Below are positions 44,762 through 52,560 of a stretch of 64,000 nucleotides of DNA, one piece after another. Within the stretch, counting starts at the first letter, position 1. Every line of letters begins with the position of its first letter. The stretch covers positions 4,712,001-4,776,000 of the forward strand of contig NZ_JAPNKC010000001.1 of the NCBI RefSeq assembly GCF_026626705.1, in the 5' to 3' direction. Origin of the DNA: Pyxidicoccus sp. MSG2. Its GTDB lineage: Bacteria > Myxococcota > Myxococcia > Myxococcales > Myxococcaceae. Both the position numbers and the translations under genes were made by a program. The notes below the pieces were generated by a model. That model was not told where the DNA came from. It made no database searches and worked only from the letters and a program-made list of their open reading frames with translations.

Positions 44762-47224
44762 GTGAATCCCCCCTCCGACGTCACATCGGCCCAAGCCTCT
44801 CCCCTGCCCCTGGTCTGGGTGCTGGACGACAGCCCGGCGGAGACGGAGGTCATCCGCCGCGCCCTGGCCCCCACCTGCCAGGTCGCCACCTTCGCGGACG
44901 GGCCGGCGCTGCTGGAGGCCCTGGGGCCGCAGAGCGCGCCCGAGGTGCTGGTGGTGGACTGGTTCCTCCCCGGCATGACGGGCCTGGAGGTGTGCCGCTT
45001 CCTGCGCGGCAACCCCGCCACCACGCACCTGCCCGTGCTGTTGCTCACCTCCAACACGCAGCCGCCCGACGTGGTGGAGGGGCTGACGGCGGGCGCCAAC
45101 GACTACGTCTTCAAGCCCTTCCGCCCGGCGGAGCTGGCCGCGCGGGTGGGCGCGCTCGCGCGCTGGGAGCGCACGCGGCGCCAGGCCCTGGAAGACGAGC
45201 GCGCGCGGCGACTGCTCGCCGAGGGCACGCTGACCGAGGTGCAGCTCGCCGAGGAGCGCGCCTGGCGCAGCGAGCTGCGCTTCCGGCTGGCGGCGCGCGC
45301 GACGCGGGACGCGGTGTGGGAGTGGGACCCGCGCACCGACTCCGTGGACTGGACGAGCGGCGTGCACGAGGTGTTCGGCTACGCGCCCTCGGACGTGCGC
45401 GACACGTTCGACTGGAAGGTGGAGCGCCTGCACCCGGAGGACCGCGAGCGCGTGGTGAAGGGCATCCAGGCGACGATGGCGGGCACCGAGCACGAGTGGC
45501 AGGACGCGTACCGCTTCCGGCGCGCCAACGGCACCTGGGCGCACGTGGTGGACCGCTGCCACATCGTCCGCGACGCGAAGGACCGGGCGGTGCAGGTGGT
45601 GGGGGCGATGCAGGACGTCACCGAGCGCCAGGAGGCGGAAGCCGCGCGCGCCCGGCTGCTGGAGCTGGAGCGCCGCGCGCGCGAGGAGGCGGACCGGCAG
45701 CGCGCCCTGCTGGCCACCCTCTTCGAGCAGGTGCCCGCGCTGCTCGGCGTGCTGCGCGCCCCGGAGCAGCGCTTCGTGGTGGCCAACGCGCGGCTGCGGC
45801 AGCTCTTCGGAAACCGTCCGCTGGTGGGGCGCCCCATCCGCGAGGCGCTGCCGGAGCTGGAGGGCCAGGGCTTCCTGGAGCTGCTGGACACGGTGTTCGC
45901 CACCGGCGAGTCCTTCAGCGCCCGGGAGATGCCCGCGCGCGTCGACCGGCGCAACGACGGCGAGCTGTCCGAGAGCTACTTCGACTTCATGTACCAGCCC
46001 ATGCTGAGCGCGGAGGGCCAGGTGGAGGCCGTCATCCTCTTCGCGGTGGAGGTGACGGACACGATGCTGGCGCGGCGCAAGGAGACCGCGCTGGCCGGGG
46101 CCCTGCGCGAGAGCGAGCAGCGGCTGCGCTCGGCGCTGGCGGCGGCCAACGTGGGCACGTGGCGGCTGGACCTGGCGTCGCGGATGATTCTGCGCGACGC
46201 CAACTACAACCGCATCCTGGGGCTGGAGGCGCGCGAGGCCGCCTTCCCACTGGACGACGTGTACGCCCGCATCCACCCGGAGGACCTGCCCGCCGTCCAG
46301 GAGCACACCGAGCGCGCCATCCGCGAGCGCGGCACGCTCGAGGCCGAGTACCGCATCCTCCGCTCAGACGGCACGGTGCGGTGGCTCCGGGACCAGGGGC
46401 GGGTGCTGACGAACGAGCGGGGCGAGCCCACGCACCTCACCGGCGCGCTGGCGGACATCACCGAGCCGAAGCGACTGTCGGCGGAGATGCGCGCGCGCGC
46501 GGACTTCGAGCGGCAGCTCATCGGGATTGTCAGTCACGATTTGCGCAACCCGCTGAGCGCGATAACGCTGGCGGTGTCGGTGCTGCTGCAGCGCAGCGGG
46601 CTGGACGAGCGCATGGAGCGGCACGTGCAGCGCATCCACCGCTCGGCGGAGCGGGCCACGCGGATGATTCGCGACCTGCTGGACTTCACCCGGGCGCGGC
46701 AGGGCGGGAGCCTTCCGTTGTTTCCCCGGCCGGTGGACCTGCACGAGGTGGTGCACGCGGTGGTGGACGAGGTGCAGGCGGCGTCCCCGGGCCGGCGCAT
46801 CCATTCGGAGCATGCGGGGAGCGGCGCGGGGACGTGGGACCCGGACCGGCTGGCGCAGGTGCTCAGCAACCTGGTGGGCAATGCGCTGCAGTACAGCCCG
46901 CCGGACACGTCGGTGCGCGTGGTGGCGCGGGGCGGGGAGCACGGAGTGGAATTGGAAGTCCACAACCAGGGGACGCCGATTCCGCCGGAGCAGCTTCCGC
47001 GCATCTTCGAGCCCCTGGAGCGCGGCGTGGAGCGGGCGGAGGACCGCGGCGGGCGCAGCATCGGCCTGGGGCTCTACATCGTCCGCAGCATCGTCCAGGC
47101 GCACGGCGGCACCGTGGAGGTGACGTCCACGGCCGAGGCGGGCACCACCTTCACGGTGCGACTGCCGCGCCAGGCCCCCGCGTCCAACCCGGGTCGGGAC
47201 GGCATGGGCGAGGCGGTGGGGTAG
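44762..47224 (+). CDS. hybrid sensor kinase: receiver, three PAS domains, histidine kinase
   Basis: 820 residues with GTG start. The N-terminal receiver (about 15-135) has DD at 22-23 and phospho-acceptor Asp66 (VLVVD). PAS domains lie near 175-292, 312-430 and 450-570, two with PAC ends (VVGAMQDVTERQ, LTGALADITEPKR). HisKA has SHDLRNPL; HATPase_c has NLVGNALQYS and SIGLGLYIV; the G1 box reads VHNQGTPI, where the usual Asp is Asn. No membrane segment. Having the receiver at the N-terminus suggests it is modulated by another kinase. No cognate regulator is adjacent. Confidence 0.92.
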   Translation: MNPPSDVTSAQASPLPLVWVLDDSPAETEVIRRALAPTCQVATFADGPALLEALGPQSAPEVLVVDWFLPGMTGLEVCRFLRGNPATTHLPVLLLTSNTQPPDVVEGLTAGANDYVFKPFRPAELAARVGALARWERTRRQALEDERARRLLAEGTLTEVQLAEERAWRSELRFRLAARATRDAVWEWDPRTDSVDWTSGVHEVFGYAPSDVRDTFDWKVERLHPEDRERVVKGIQATMAGTEHEWQDAYRFRRANGTWAHVVDRCHIVRDAKDRAVQVVGAMQDVTERQEAEAARARLLELERRAREEADRQRALLATLFEQVPALLGVLRAPEQRFVVANARLRQLFGNRPLVGRPIREALPELEGQGFLELLDTVFATGESFSAREMPARVDRRNDGELSESYFDFMYQPMLSAEGQVEAVILFAVEVTDTMLARRKETALAGALRESEQRLRSALAAANVGTWRLDLASRMILRDANYNRILGLEAREAAFPLDDVYARIHPEDLPAVQEHTERAIRERGTLEAEYRILRSDGTVRWLRDQGRVLTNERGEPTHLTGALADITEPKRLSAEMRARADFERQLIGIVSHDLRNPLSAITLAVSVLLQRSGLDERMERHVQRIHRSAERATRMIRDLLDFTRARQGGSLPLFPRPVDLHEVVHAVVDEVQAASPGRRIHSEHAGSGAGTWDPDRLAQVLSNLVGNALQYSPPDTSVRVVARGGEHGVELEVHNQGTPIPPEQLPRIFEPLERGVERAEDRGGRSIGLGLYIVRSIVQAHGGTVEVTSTAEAGTTFTVRLPRQAPASNPGRDGMGEAVG

Positions 47225-47239
47225 AGGCGAGGAAGGGCA

Positions 47240-48151
47240 TCAGGGTCCGGACCACGGACCGCCCGCTGGCCACCGCCGGTCGAAGGACCTCCCCTCCTGG
47301 CAGGCCGATGCGACAGGCCCCAGGAAGGCGGCAAGCGCCTCCACGACGGCGCCCATGTCTTCCGGAGCATTCAGCAGACCGGACTTCTTGCGGAACGCGC
47401 TCCATCCAACCCGTGCGTGCGCGCCGCCGACGAAGTCCTTCGTGAAGGCGAGGGGCGCGGGCTCGAGGCGCGTCTCTCGCCGGGCGAAGGTCGCGGCCAC
47501 CGCCCTTGTCAGGACGGCGCCGTCGAAGTCGAAGCGGCGAGACAGCAGCCAGATGTCATAGAAGTCCTTCATCCGGCTGTTGAGGGCGCCGAGGAACACC
47601 ATCGCCTGGAACTTCTCCGCGATGACCGTCTCACGTGGGTAGCCCTCCAGTGATGGGGCGGGCAGGTCCAGCAGCGTCGGATAGACGAGGGGCACCGGGC
47701 CCGGGACGACCACGTCACCGAAGCCGATGTCGAGCTGCATCCCCAGTCGCACCTTCCCGAGCAGCCCCGTGAAGCGAACCCGCACGCCTGGAGACTCGGC
47801 CGCTTCATGGATGTGCTCGACGGTGAGGGAGTCCGGGGCGAAGAGCAGGCCGTCCGGCTCCACCTCGGTCACGCAGACCTCCCTGATGGTCCTCCCCACC
47901 ACGGCCAGCGAGTTCTCCAGCCGCCCGAGCAGGTCCACGTCCCGCGTCACGCGCGCCAGGGGCGCCTTCCAGACGTGCAGCATCAATCCCCCCTTGAGCA
48001 CGAAGCGCGCGCGGTGGGGTGAGGATGACAGGCGATAGAGGAATCGCTCCATGGCGTAGTATTGGAGCAATTCCTGGAAGGGCCGCTGGGTTTCACGGGC
48101 CTGGTTCATCAAGCGGGCCTGCACGGATGCGGGCAGGTTCTTCTTCGTCAA
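47240..48151 (-). CDS. abiEii: AbiEii-type nucleotidyltransferase toxin
   Basis: 303 residues from a TTG at 48151 overlapping the antitoxin TGA (TTGA), with GGAGG 8 bp upstream inside the antitoxin gene. The motifs VLKGGLMLHVW and VTRDVDL are the nucleotidyltransferase GS-like and DxD segments; ETVIAEKFQAMV and MKDFYDIWLL complete the family signature. AbiEii toxins are GTP-binding transferases causing growth arrest, and the pair can block phage (type IV TA). The longer upstream frame is antisense-like and rejected. Confidence 0.88.
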   Translation of the reverse strand: MTKKNLPASVQARLMNQARETQRPFQELLQYYAMERFLYRLSSSPHRARFVLKGGLMLHVWKAPLARVTRDVDLLGRLENSLAVVGRTIREVCVTEVEPDGLLFAPDSLTVEHIHEAAESPGVRVRFTGLLGKVRLGMQLDIGFGDVVVPGPVPLVYPTLLDLPAPSLEGYPRETVIAEKFQAMVFLGALNSRMKDFYDIWLLSRRFDFDGAVLTRAVAATFARRETRLEPAPLAFTKDFVGGAHARVGWSAFRKKSGLLNAPEDMGAVVEALAAFLGPVASACQEGRSFDRRWPAGGPWSGP

Positions 48152-48768
48152 ATGAGCGCCTCCAGATAGGGCCGCATCACCTTTTCGACGCGGCACTGGC
48201 GCCCATGCAGGAGTAGGGCCGGCAGGTGCTTGCGGCGTCGCGAGCGCCACAGCCGCAGCGCTTCGAGCGTCACGTCCATGCCCACCTTGTTCCGATACTT
48301 GAAGCAGTCCGCGAGCGTCTTCTCCGGTCCGTAGACGTGGACCTCCCGTCCGTCCAGCACGTGGGACTCGATGCCCTCGTGGAAGGCGGCACCGGAGAAC
48401 CAGAAGAAGCGAGTTGGCGGATGGTCGACGCGGGGATGTCTGGCGCCCCGCTCCAGCGCCACGTCCACGACGTGCGGCACCTCGGTGGTGAGCTCGTGAA
48501 AGGAGAGCGCGGAGACGAGGCAGATGACGCCTCGGGGGACGCGCGTTGCAATCGTGACGAGGTCCGGATGGCCGAGCGGCGCCAGCCGACTCAGGCGATA
48601 GAGCCCGCGACCGAGCGTGTCCAACACTCCGGCATCGCGCATGCCGTACAACGCCCTGCGGGAGATTCCGAGCCGCAGCACCTCCGACATGCGGAGCACA
48701 CCGCCCCGTGCCTGGATGAGGCGCACCTCTCGCTCGAAGGCCTTCTGGGGGGGACGGCTGGGAGACAT
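48148..48768 (-). CDS. abiEi: AbiEi-type antitoxin/transcriptional regulator
   Basis: 206 residues. N-terminal winged-helix (VRLIQARGGVLRMSEVLRLGISRRALYGMRDAGVLDTLGRGLYRL) and C-terminal antitoxin domain (VICLVSALSFHELTT ... VYGPEKTLADCFKYRNKVGMDVTLEALR). The family neutralises AbiEii and represses its own promoter by binding inverted repeats. Such a repeat lies immediately upstream at 48772-48797. Confidence 0.9.
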   Translation of the reverse strand: MSPSRPPQKAFEREVRLIQARGGVLRMSEVLRLGISRRALYGMRDAGVLDTLGRGLYRLSRLAPLGHPDLVTIATRVPRGVICLVSALSFHELTTEVPHVVDVALERGARHPRVDHPPTRFFWFSGAAFHEGIESHVLDGREVHVYGPEKTLADCFKYRNKVGMDVTLEALRLWRSRRRKHLPALLLHGRQCRVEKVMRPYLEALI

Positions 48769-48771
48769 GGT

Positions 48772-48797
48772 GCCTTCAAATGTAGATATCTGAAGGC
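48772..48797. promoter_or_regulatory. inverted-repeat operator candidate of the abiE operon
   Basis: GCCTTCA (48772-48778) and its exact complement TGAAGGC (48791-48797) are separated by an AT-rich 12-bp core (AATGTAGATATC), 4 bp before the abiEi start. Placement and form fit AbiEi negative autoregulation as known from other AbiE systems. Confidence 0.65.
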
Positions 48798-48810
48798 GTT
48801 TTGTCTCTCG

Positions 48811-49695
48811 CTACGCCGTCCAGCGCTTCGGGCGGCGCTTGAGCGTGTTGAGCCCCAGCCTGTCGCACAGCGCCTCGAAGCGCTCCCGCGGCACGCCCTT
48901 CCACTCCAGGTCCGCCAGCGACGCGGTGCCCGGCAGCGGCGCATCCGTCACCAGCGTGGCCAGCTTGCGGTACAAGAGCACGTCCTCGCGGTGCTCGCGC
49001 AGCGTCGCCGCCAGCTTCTCCGCGCCGCGCGGGCGCACCGTCCACGCGGAGGCCTCGGCCGGAATCGCCTCCAGGTGGCCGTAGGCGCTCAGCAACGCCG
49101 AGGCCCCCTTCTCACCGAAGCCCGTGAGGCCGGGGATGCCGTCCGCGTCGTCCCCCATCAGCCCCAGCAGGTCCGGCACGCTCGCGGGCGGCACGCCCAG
49201 CTTCGCGCGCACCCCTTCCTCGTCGAACTCCTTCTCCTGCCGCCGGTCCACCTGCACCACCTTCTTCCCCCGCACGCACTGGCCCAGGTCCTTGTCCGGC
49301 GTCATCAGCCGCACCTGCTCCACCTGGCCCGCGAAGCGCGCCGCCGCCGTGGACAGCGCGTCGTCCGCCTCGTACTCCTTCATGGACCACGCGGTGACGC
49401 CCAGCGCGCGCACCGCCTCTTCGGCCAGGTCGAACTGTGCGTGCAACTCCGGCGGCACGCCCTCGTCGCTCTTGTAGCCGGCGAACAGCGCGTTGCGGAA
49501 CGAGCGGATGGGGTTGTCGAACGCCACCGCCACGTGCGTCACCGCCTCCGTGGCGTCGTGCAGCAGCATGAGCAGCGACGACATCAACCCCACCGTCGCC
49601 TTCACGTCCTGTCCGCCCGGCGCCTCATGGCCGGGCCGGGGCGAGAAGTGGGCTCGGTACAGCTCATACGTCCCATCCACGAGGTGCAGGCGCAT
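48811..49695 (-). CDS. 5'-3' exonuclease (PolI N-terminal/FEN-like)
   Basis: 294 residues. Metal-binding acidic motifs: HLVDGTYELYR, AVAFDNP, YEADDAL, TPDKDLGQ and GDDADGIPGLTGFGEKGA (with the helix-hairpin-helix region). It is the size of the PolA N-terminal exonuclease domain standing alone. Probably trims 5' flaps or RNA primers. GGAG precedes the ATG. It is next to but not overlapping the abiE operon. Confidence 0.92.
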   Translation of the reverse strand: MRLHLVDGTYELYRAHFSPRPGHEAPGGQDVKATVGLMSSLLMLLHDATEAVTHVAVAFDNPIRSFRNALFAGYKSDEGVPPELHAQFDLAEEAVRALGVTAWSMKEYEADDALSTAAARFAGQVEQVRLMTPDKDLGQCVRGKKVVQVDRRQEKEFDEEGVRAKLGVPPASVPDLLGLMGDDADGIPGLTGFGEKGASALLSAYGHLEAIPAEASAWTVRPRGAEKLAATLREHREDVLLYRKLATLVTDAPLPGTASLADLEWKGVPRERFEALCDRLGLNTLKRRPKRWTA

Positions 49696-49911
49696 ACGCT
49701 CCGTCTACCTCCGCCGGGTGCGTCCCGGCCAGTCCCCTCATGTGCCGTGACAAGGGACTTCACACTCCGGGACAGGTGCCTGCGTGCCTGCCCGGCCCCT
49801 CCTCAGGCGTCTCTGTCGCGGGCGGATTGTCGGCCCGGAGGGGCGGCCCCACCTCTGGCATTGGGCGCGACGTCCCGCGCCCGGTGGTGCCCTGACGGCT
49901 GGAGGTGAACC

Positions 49912-50271
49912 GTGCGCCCGAAGCTGATTGCCGCCGTGATGTGCCTGACCCTCGTCGGGTGCGCCGGCCAGCGTGTCATTCCCGCTCCCACTGAGCGCCG
50001 TGTCCAGGCAGAGGCCTCGCTGAGGGCCGCGGAAGGGGCCGGCGCCAGCCGCGTCCCCGAGGCCGCCCAGCACCTGGAGTTCGCCCGGCAGCAGATTGCC
50101 GACGGCGAGCGACTGCTCGCCGCGGACGAGCAGGAGGCCGCGGAGCTGCGCTTCCAGCAGGCTGAAGCGGACGCGGACCTGGCGCTCGCGCTGGCCCGCT
50201 CGGTGCCCCTCGAACGCGAGGCGCGGACGGCCACCCAGCAGGCCGAGTCCGCGCGCCGCAGCCTCCAGTGA
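49912..50271 (+). CDS. DUF4398-like small lipoprotein
   Basis: 119 residues with GTG start after GGAGGTGA (49901-49908). Lipobox TLVGC. The mature part is one long helix (AEASLRAAEGAGASRVPEAAQHLEFARQQIADGERLLAADEQEAAELRFQQAEADADLALALAR), typical of DUF4398 proteins. These are commonly paired with an OmpA-type gene, as here (gap 26 bp). Periplasmic face of the outer membrane. Confidence 0.87.
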   Translation: MRPKLIAAVMCLTLVGCAGQRVIPAPTERRVQAEASLRAAEGAGASRVPEAAQHLEFARQQIADGERLLAADEQEAAELRFQQAEADADLALALARSVPLEREARTATQQAESARRSLQ

Positions 50272-50297
50272 GCCGCCCACCCCGAGAGGAGAGCGTC

Positions 50298-51848
50298 ATG
50301 GTGCTTTGGAAGCGTGGATGGAAGGCCCTCGTCGGGGCCACGGCAATGGTCGCGGTGGGCTGCGCCTCGGGGCCTCCGCCCCGGGAGTTGATGGACGCGC
50401 GCACCGCGTACCAGCAGCTGGCCACCAGCCCCCAGGGCCATGAGCGGCCACAGGACGTCGCCGAGGCCCACGACGCGCTGCTCGAAGCCGAGCGCGAGTA
50501 TGACAACAGCAAGGACTCGCCCCGGACGCGCTCGCTCGCCTATGTGGCACTGCGCAAGGCGGAGACCGCGGAGGCCCGTGGCTCCGGGGACCTCGCGGCG
50601 AAGCAGCGGGCGAAGGCGCAGGCCTCGCTCGCGCAGTCGCAGGCGATGCAGCAACAACGCGTCCAGTCGGAGCTGGACGCCGCGCGGCAGCAACTGGCCC
50701 AGGCCGAGCGTGAGCGGCAGGAAGCGCTCGCGCAGCAGCAGCGCGCTTCGCAGATGGCGCAGTCGCAGCAGGCGGAAGCGGAGCGCCTGAGGGCGGATGC
50801 GCAGCAGCGCCAGCAGGAGGCGGAGCAGCTGAGGGCCCAGGCCCAGCAGCGGCAGTCGGAGGCGCAGCAGCTGTCCCAGGAGACGGCGCGGCGGCAGACG
50901 GAGGAGCAGCGCCGCGCGCAAGCCGAGGCCGAGGCACAACGGCTGACGCAGCAGAACCAGGAGCTGCAGCAGCGCACCGCGCAGCTCGAGTCGGAGCGCC
51001 AGGCGCGGGTACAGGCCGAGCAGCAGGCCGAGCAGCGGGCCGAGCAGGAACGGCAGGCGCGGGTGGAGGCGGAGCGCAGTGCCACCGCGGCGCTGACGAA
51101 GCTGCAGGAGACGGAGAAGGGCCTGAAGGTGCGCGAGGAGGAGCGCGGCATCGTGGTGACGCTCTCCGGCAGCGTGCTCTTCGCGTCGGGCGCGGTGGAC
51201 CTGCTGCCCGCGGCGCGCGACAGGCTGTCCGAGGTGGCGGACGTGCTGAAGGAGACGCAGAGCCCGCTGCTCATCGAGGGCCACACGGACTCGCAGGGCA
51301 AGGACGAGTACAACGAGGACCTGTCCTACCGCCGCGCGGACCGCGTGCGGGAGTTCCTCACCTCGCGCGGCGTGCCGGCGGAGCGCATCAACATCCGGGG
51401 CTTCGGTGAGTACAGGCCGGTGGCGTCCAACGGCACGCCCGAGGGCCGGGCCAACAACCGGCGTGTGGAAATCGTCATCGAGCGCGGCCAGGCCGTGGGT
51501 GGCAGTGGTCAGGAGCAGCAGGGCACGGGCGGCACGGGCTCTCAGCAGCAGCCCTCGCAGGAAGGCACGCAGGTCCAACCGCCGCGGGCCACGCCTCCCG
51601 AGCGTGGGACGACGGGCAGTGGCGCCCAGCAGGCCACGCCTCCGACGGGTGGAAGCGGCTCGGGCGGCAGCGGGCAGGACGTGGGCACGGGACACTCCGC
51701 GCCTCCGGCACAGCCCGCGGCGCCGAGCGGCACCGACGTGCAGGGCCAGGGCGGGAGCGGCTCGCTCGACAGCGACATCCAGGAAGGCGCCACCCCGCCG
51801 CAGCCCGGCGCCCAGCCCGGGCAGAGCGACACGCAGCCGCCGCGCTGA
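50298..51848 (+). CDS. OmpA-family lipoprotein with long coiled coil
   Basis: 516 residues, lipobox VAVGC. Residues about 25-110 are a second DUF4398-like helical domain. About 110-280 is a Gln/Ala/Glu-rich coiled coil. About 285-400 is an OmpA C-terminal peptidoglycan-binding domain (GSVLFASGAVDLLPAARDRLSEVADVL ... IEGHTDSQGKDEYNEDLSYRRADRVREFL ... ANNRRVEIVIE). The last 110 residues are low-complexity Gly/Pro/Gln. It probably tethers the outer membrane to peptidoglycan. Operonic with the preceding lipoprotein. Confidence 0.92.
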   Translation: MVLWKRGWKALVGATAMVAVGCASGPPPRELMDARTAYQQLATSPQGHERPQDVAEAHDALLEAEREYDNSKDSPRTRSLAYVALRKAETAEARGSGDLAAKQRAKAQASLAQSQAMQQQRVQSELDAARQQLAQAERERQEALAQQQRASQMAQSQQAEAERLRADAQQRQQEAEQLRAQAQQRQSEAQQLSQETARRQTEEQRRAQAEAEAQRLTQQNQELQQRTAQLESERQARVQAEQQAEQRAEQERQARVEAERSATAALTKLQETEKGLKVREEERGIVVTLSGSVLFASGAVDLLPAARDRLSEVADVLKETQSPLLIEGHTDSQGKDEYNEDLSYRRADRVREFLTSRGVPAERINIRGFGEYRPVASNGTPEGRANNRRVEIVIERGQAVGGSGQEQQGTGGTGSQQQPSQEGTQVQPPRATPPERGTTGSGAQQATPPTGGSGSGGSGQDVGTGHSAPPAQPAAPSGTDVQGQGGSGSLDSDIQEGATPPQPGAQPGQSDTQPPR

Positions 51849-51921
51849 ACCCGAGCTCCCTTCAGCAGTCGCGACGACCTCCGCCTCCGGGACGCAGTAG
51901 CCTCGGGGGCGGTTTCGCGCC

Positions 51922-52503
51922 ATGCCCTCCGACACCACCGCCCTGCTCACCACCGAGCGTCTCTCCCTGGCGCTGCTCCCGCCGGACGCCGCGTGGCGGG
52001 TGCTCGCCTACTACGAGGCGAACCGTGAGCACTTCGACCCGGTGTCGCCCGCGCGGCCCGCCAACTTCTTCTCCGTCACCTACTGGCGCACCCGGCTCGC
52101 GCAGGACCGCGAGGACTTCCGGCATGACCTGTCCCTGCGCCTGTTCCTCCTGCCGCGCACCGAGCCCCTCGCCACCGCGCCCGTCATCGGCAACATCTCC
52201 CTCACCCACATCCGCCGAGGCCCCCTCCAGGCCGCGGACCTCGGCTACGCGCTGGACCAGCGCCACGAGGGCCAGGGCCTCATGACCGAGGGCCTGCGCG
52301 CCATCCGCGACTACGCCTTCGGCCCGCTGGGCCTGCACCGGCTCCAGGCCAACCACCTGCCGGAGAACCTCCGGAGCGCCGCCGTGCTGAAGCGCCTCGG
52401 CTTCGTCGTGGAGGGCTACGCCCGCGACTTCCTCCTCATCGACGGACGCTGGAGGGACCACGTCCTCACCAGCCTCGTCGCGACTCCAGATGACGCCCGC
52501 TGA
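51922..52503 (+). CDS. GNAT acetyltransferase, RimJ-like
   Basis: 193 residues. N-terminal TTERLSLALLPPDAAWRVLAYYEANREHFDPVSP, acetyl-CoA loop YALDQRHEGQGLMTEGLRAIRDYAF and LHRLQANHLPENLRSAAVLKRLGFVVEGYARDFLLIDGRWRDHV fit RimJ/RimL-type N-terminal acetyltransferases. Its last codons and stop (DDAR-TGA) are the first unit of the 27-bp hairpin repeat. Confidence 0.92.
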   Translation: MPSDTTALLTTERLSLALLPPDAAWRVLAYYEANREHFDPVSPARPANFFSVTYWRTRLAQDREDFRHDLSLRLFLLPRTEPLATAPVIGNISLTHIRRGPLQAADLGYALDQRHEGQGLMTEGLRAIRDYAFGPLGLHRLQANHLPENLRSAAVLKRLGFVVEGYARDFLLIDGRWRDHVLTSLVATPDDAR

Positions 52504-52560
52504 GCGGGCTACTCCGATGACGCCCGCTGAGCGGGCTACTCCGCTGACGCCCGCTAGCGC
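52489..52560. repeat. 27-bp tandem hairpin repeat bridging two convergent stop codons
   Basis: Units 52489-52515 and 52516-52542 are identical; a degenerate third runs 52543-52560. Each full unit contains GCCCGC-TGA-GCGGGC, a perfect 6-bp hairpin with a 3-nt loop. The GNAT gene ends in unit 1 and the convergent S9 peptidase stop lies in unit 3. It probably acts as a bidirectional terminator. Confidence 0.92.

Noticed and set aside
44662-47445. 927-codon + strand frame overlapping the hybrid kinase
   Set aside because: Frame-shifted shadow dominated by Gly/Ala/Arg; the 44762 frame has receiver, PAS and kinase motifs.
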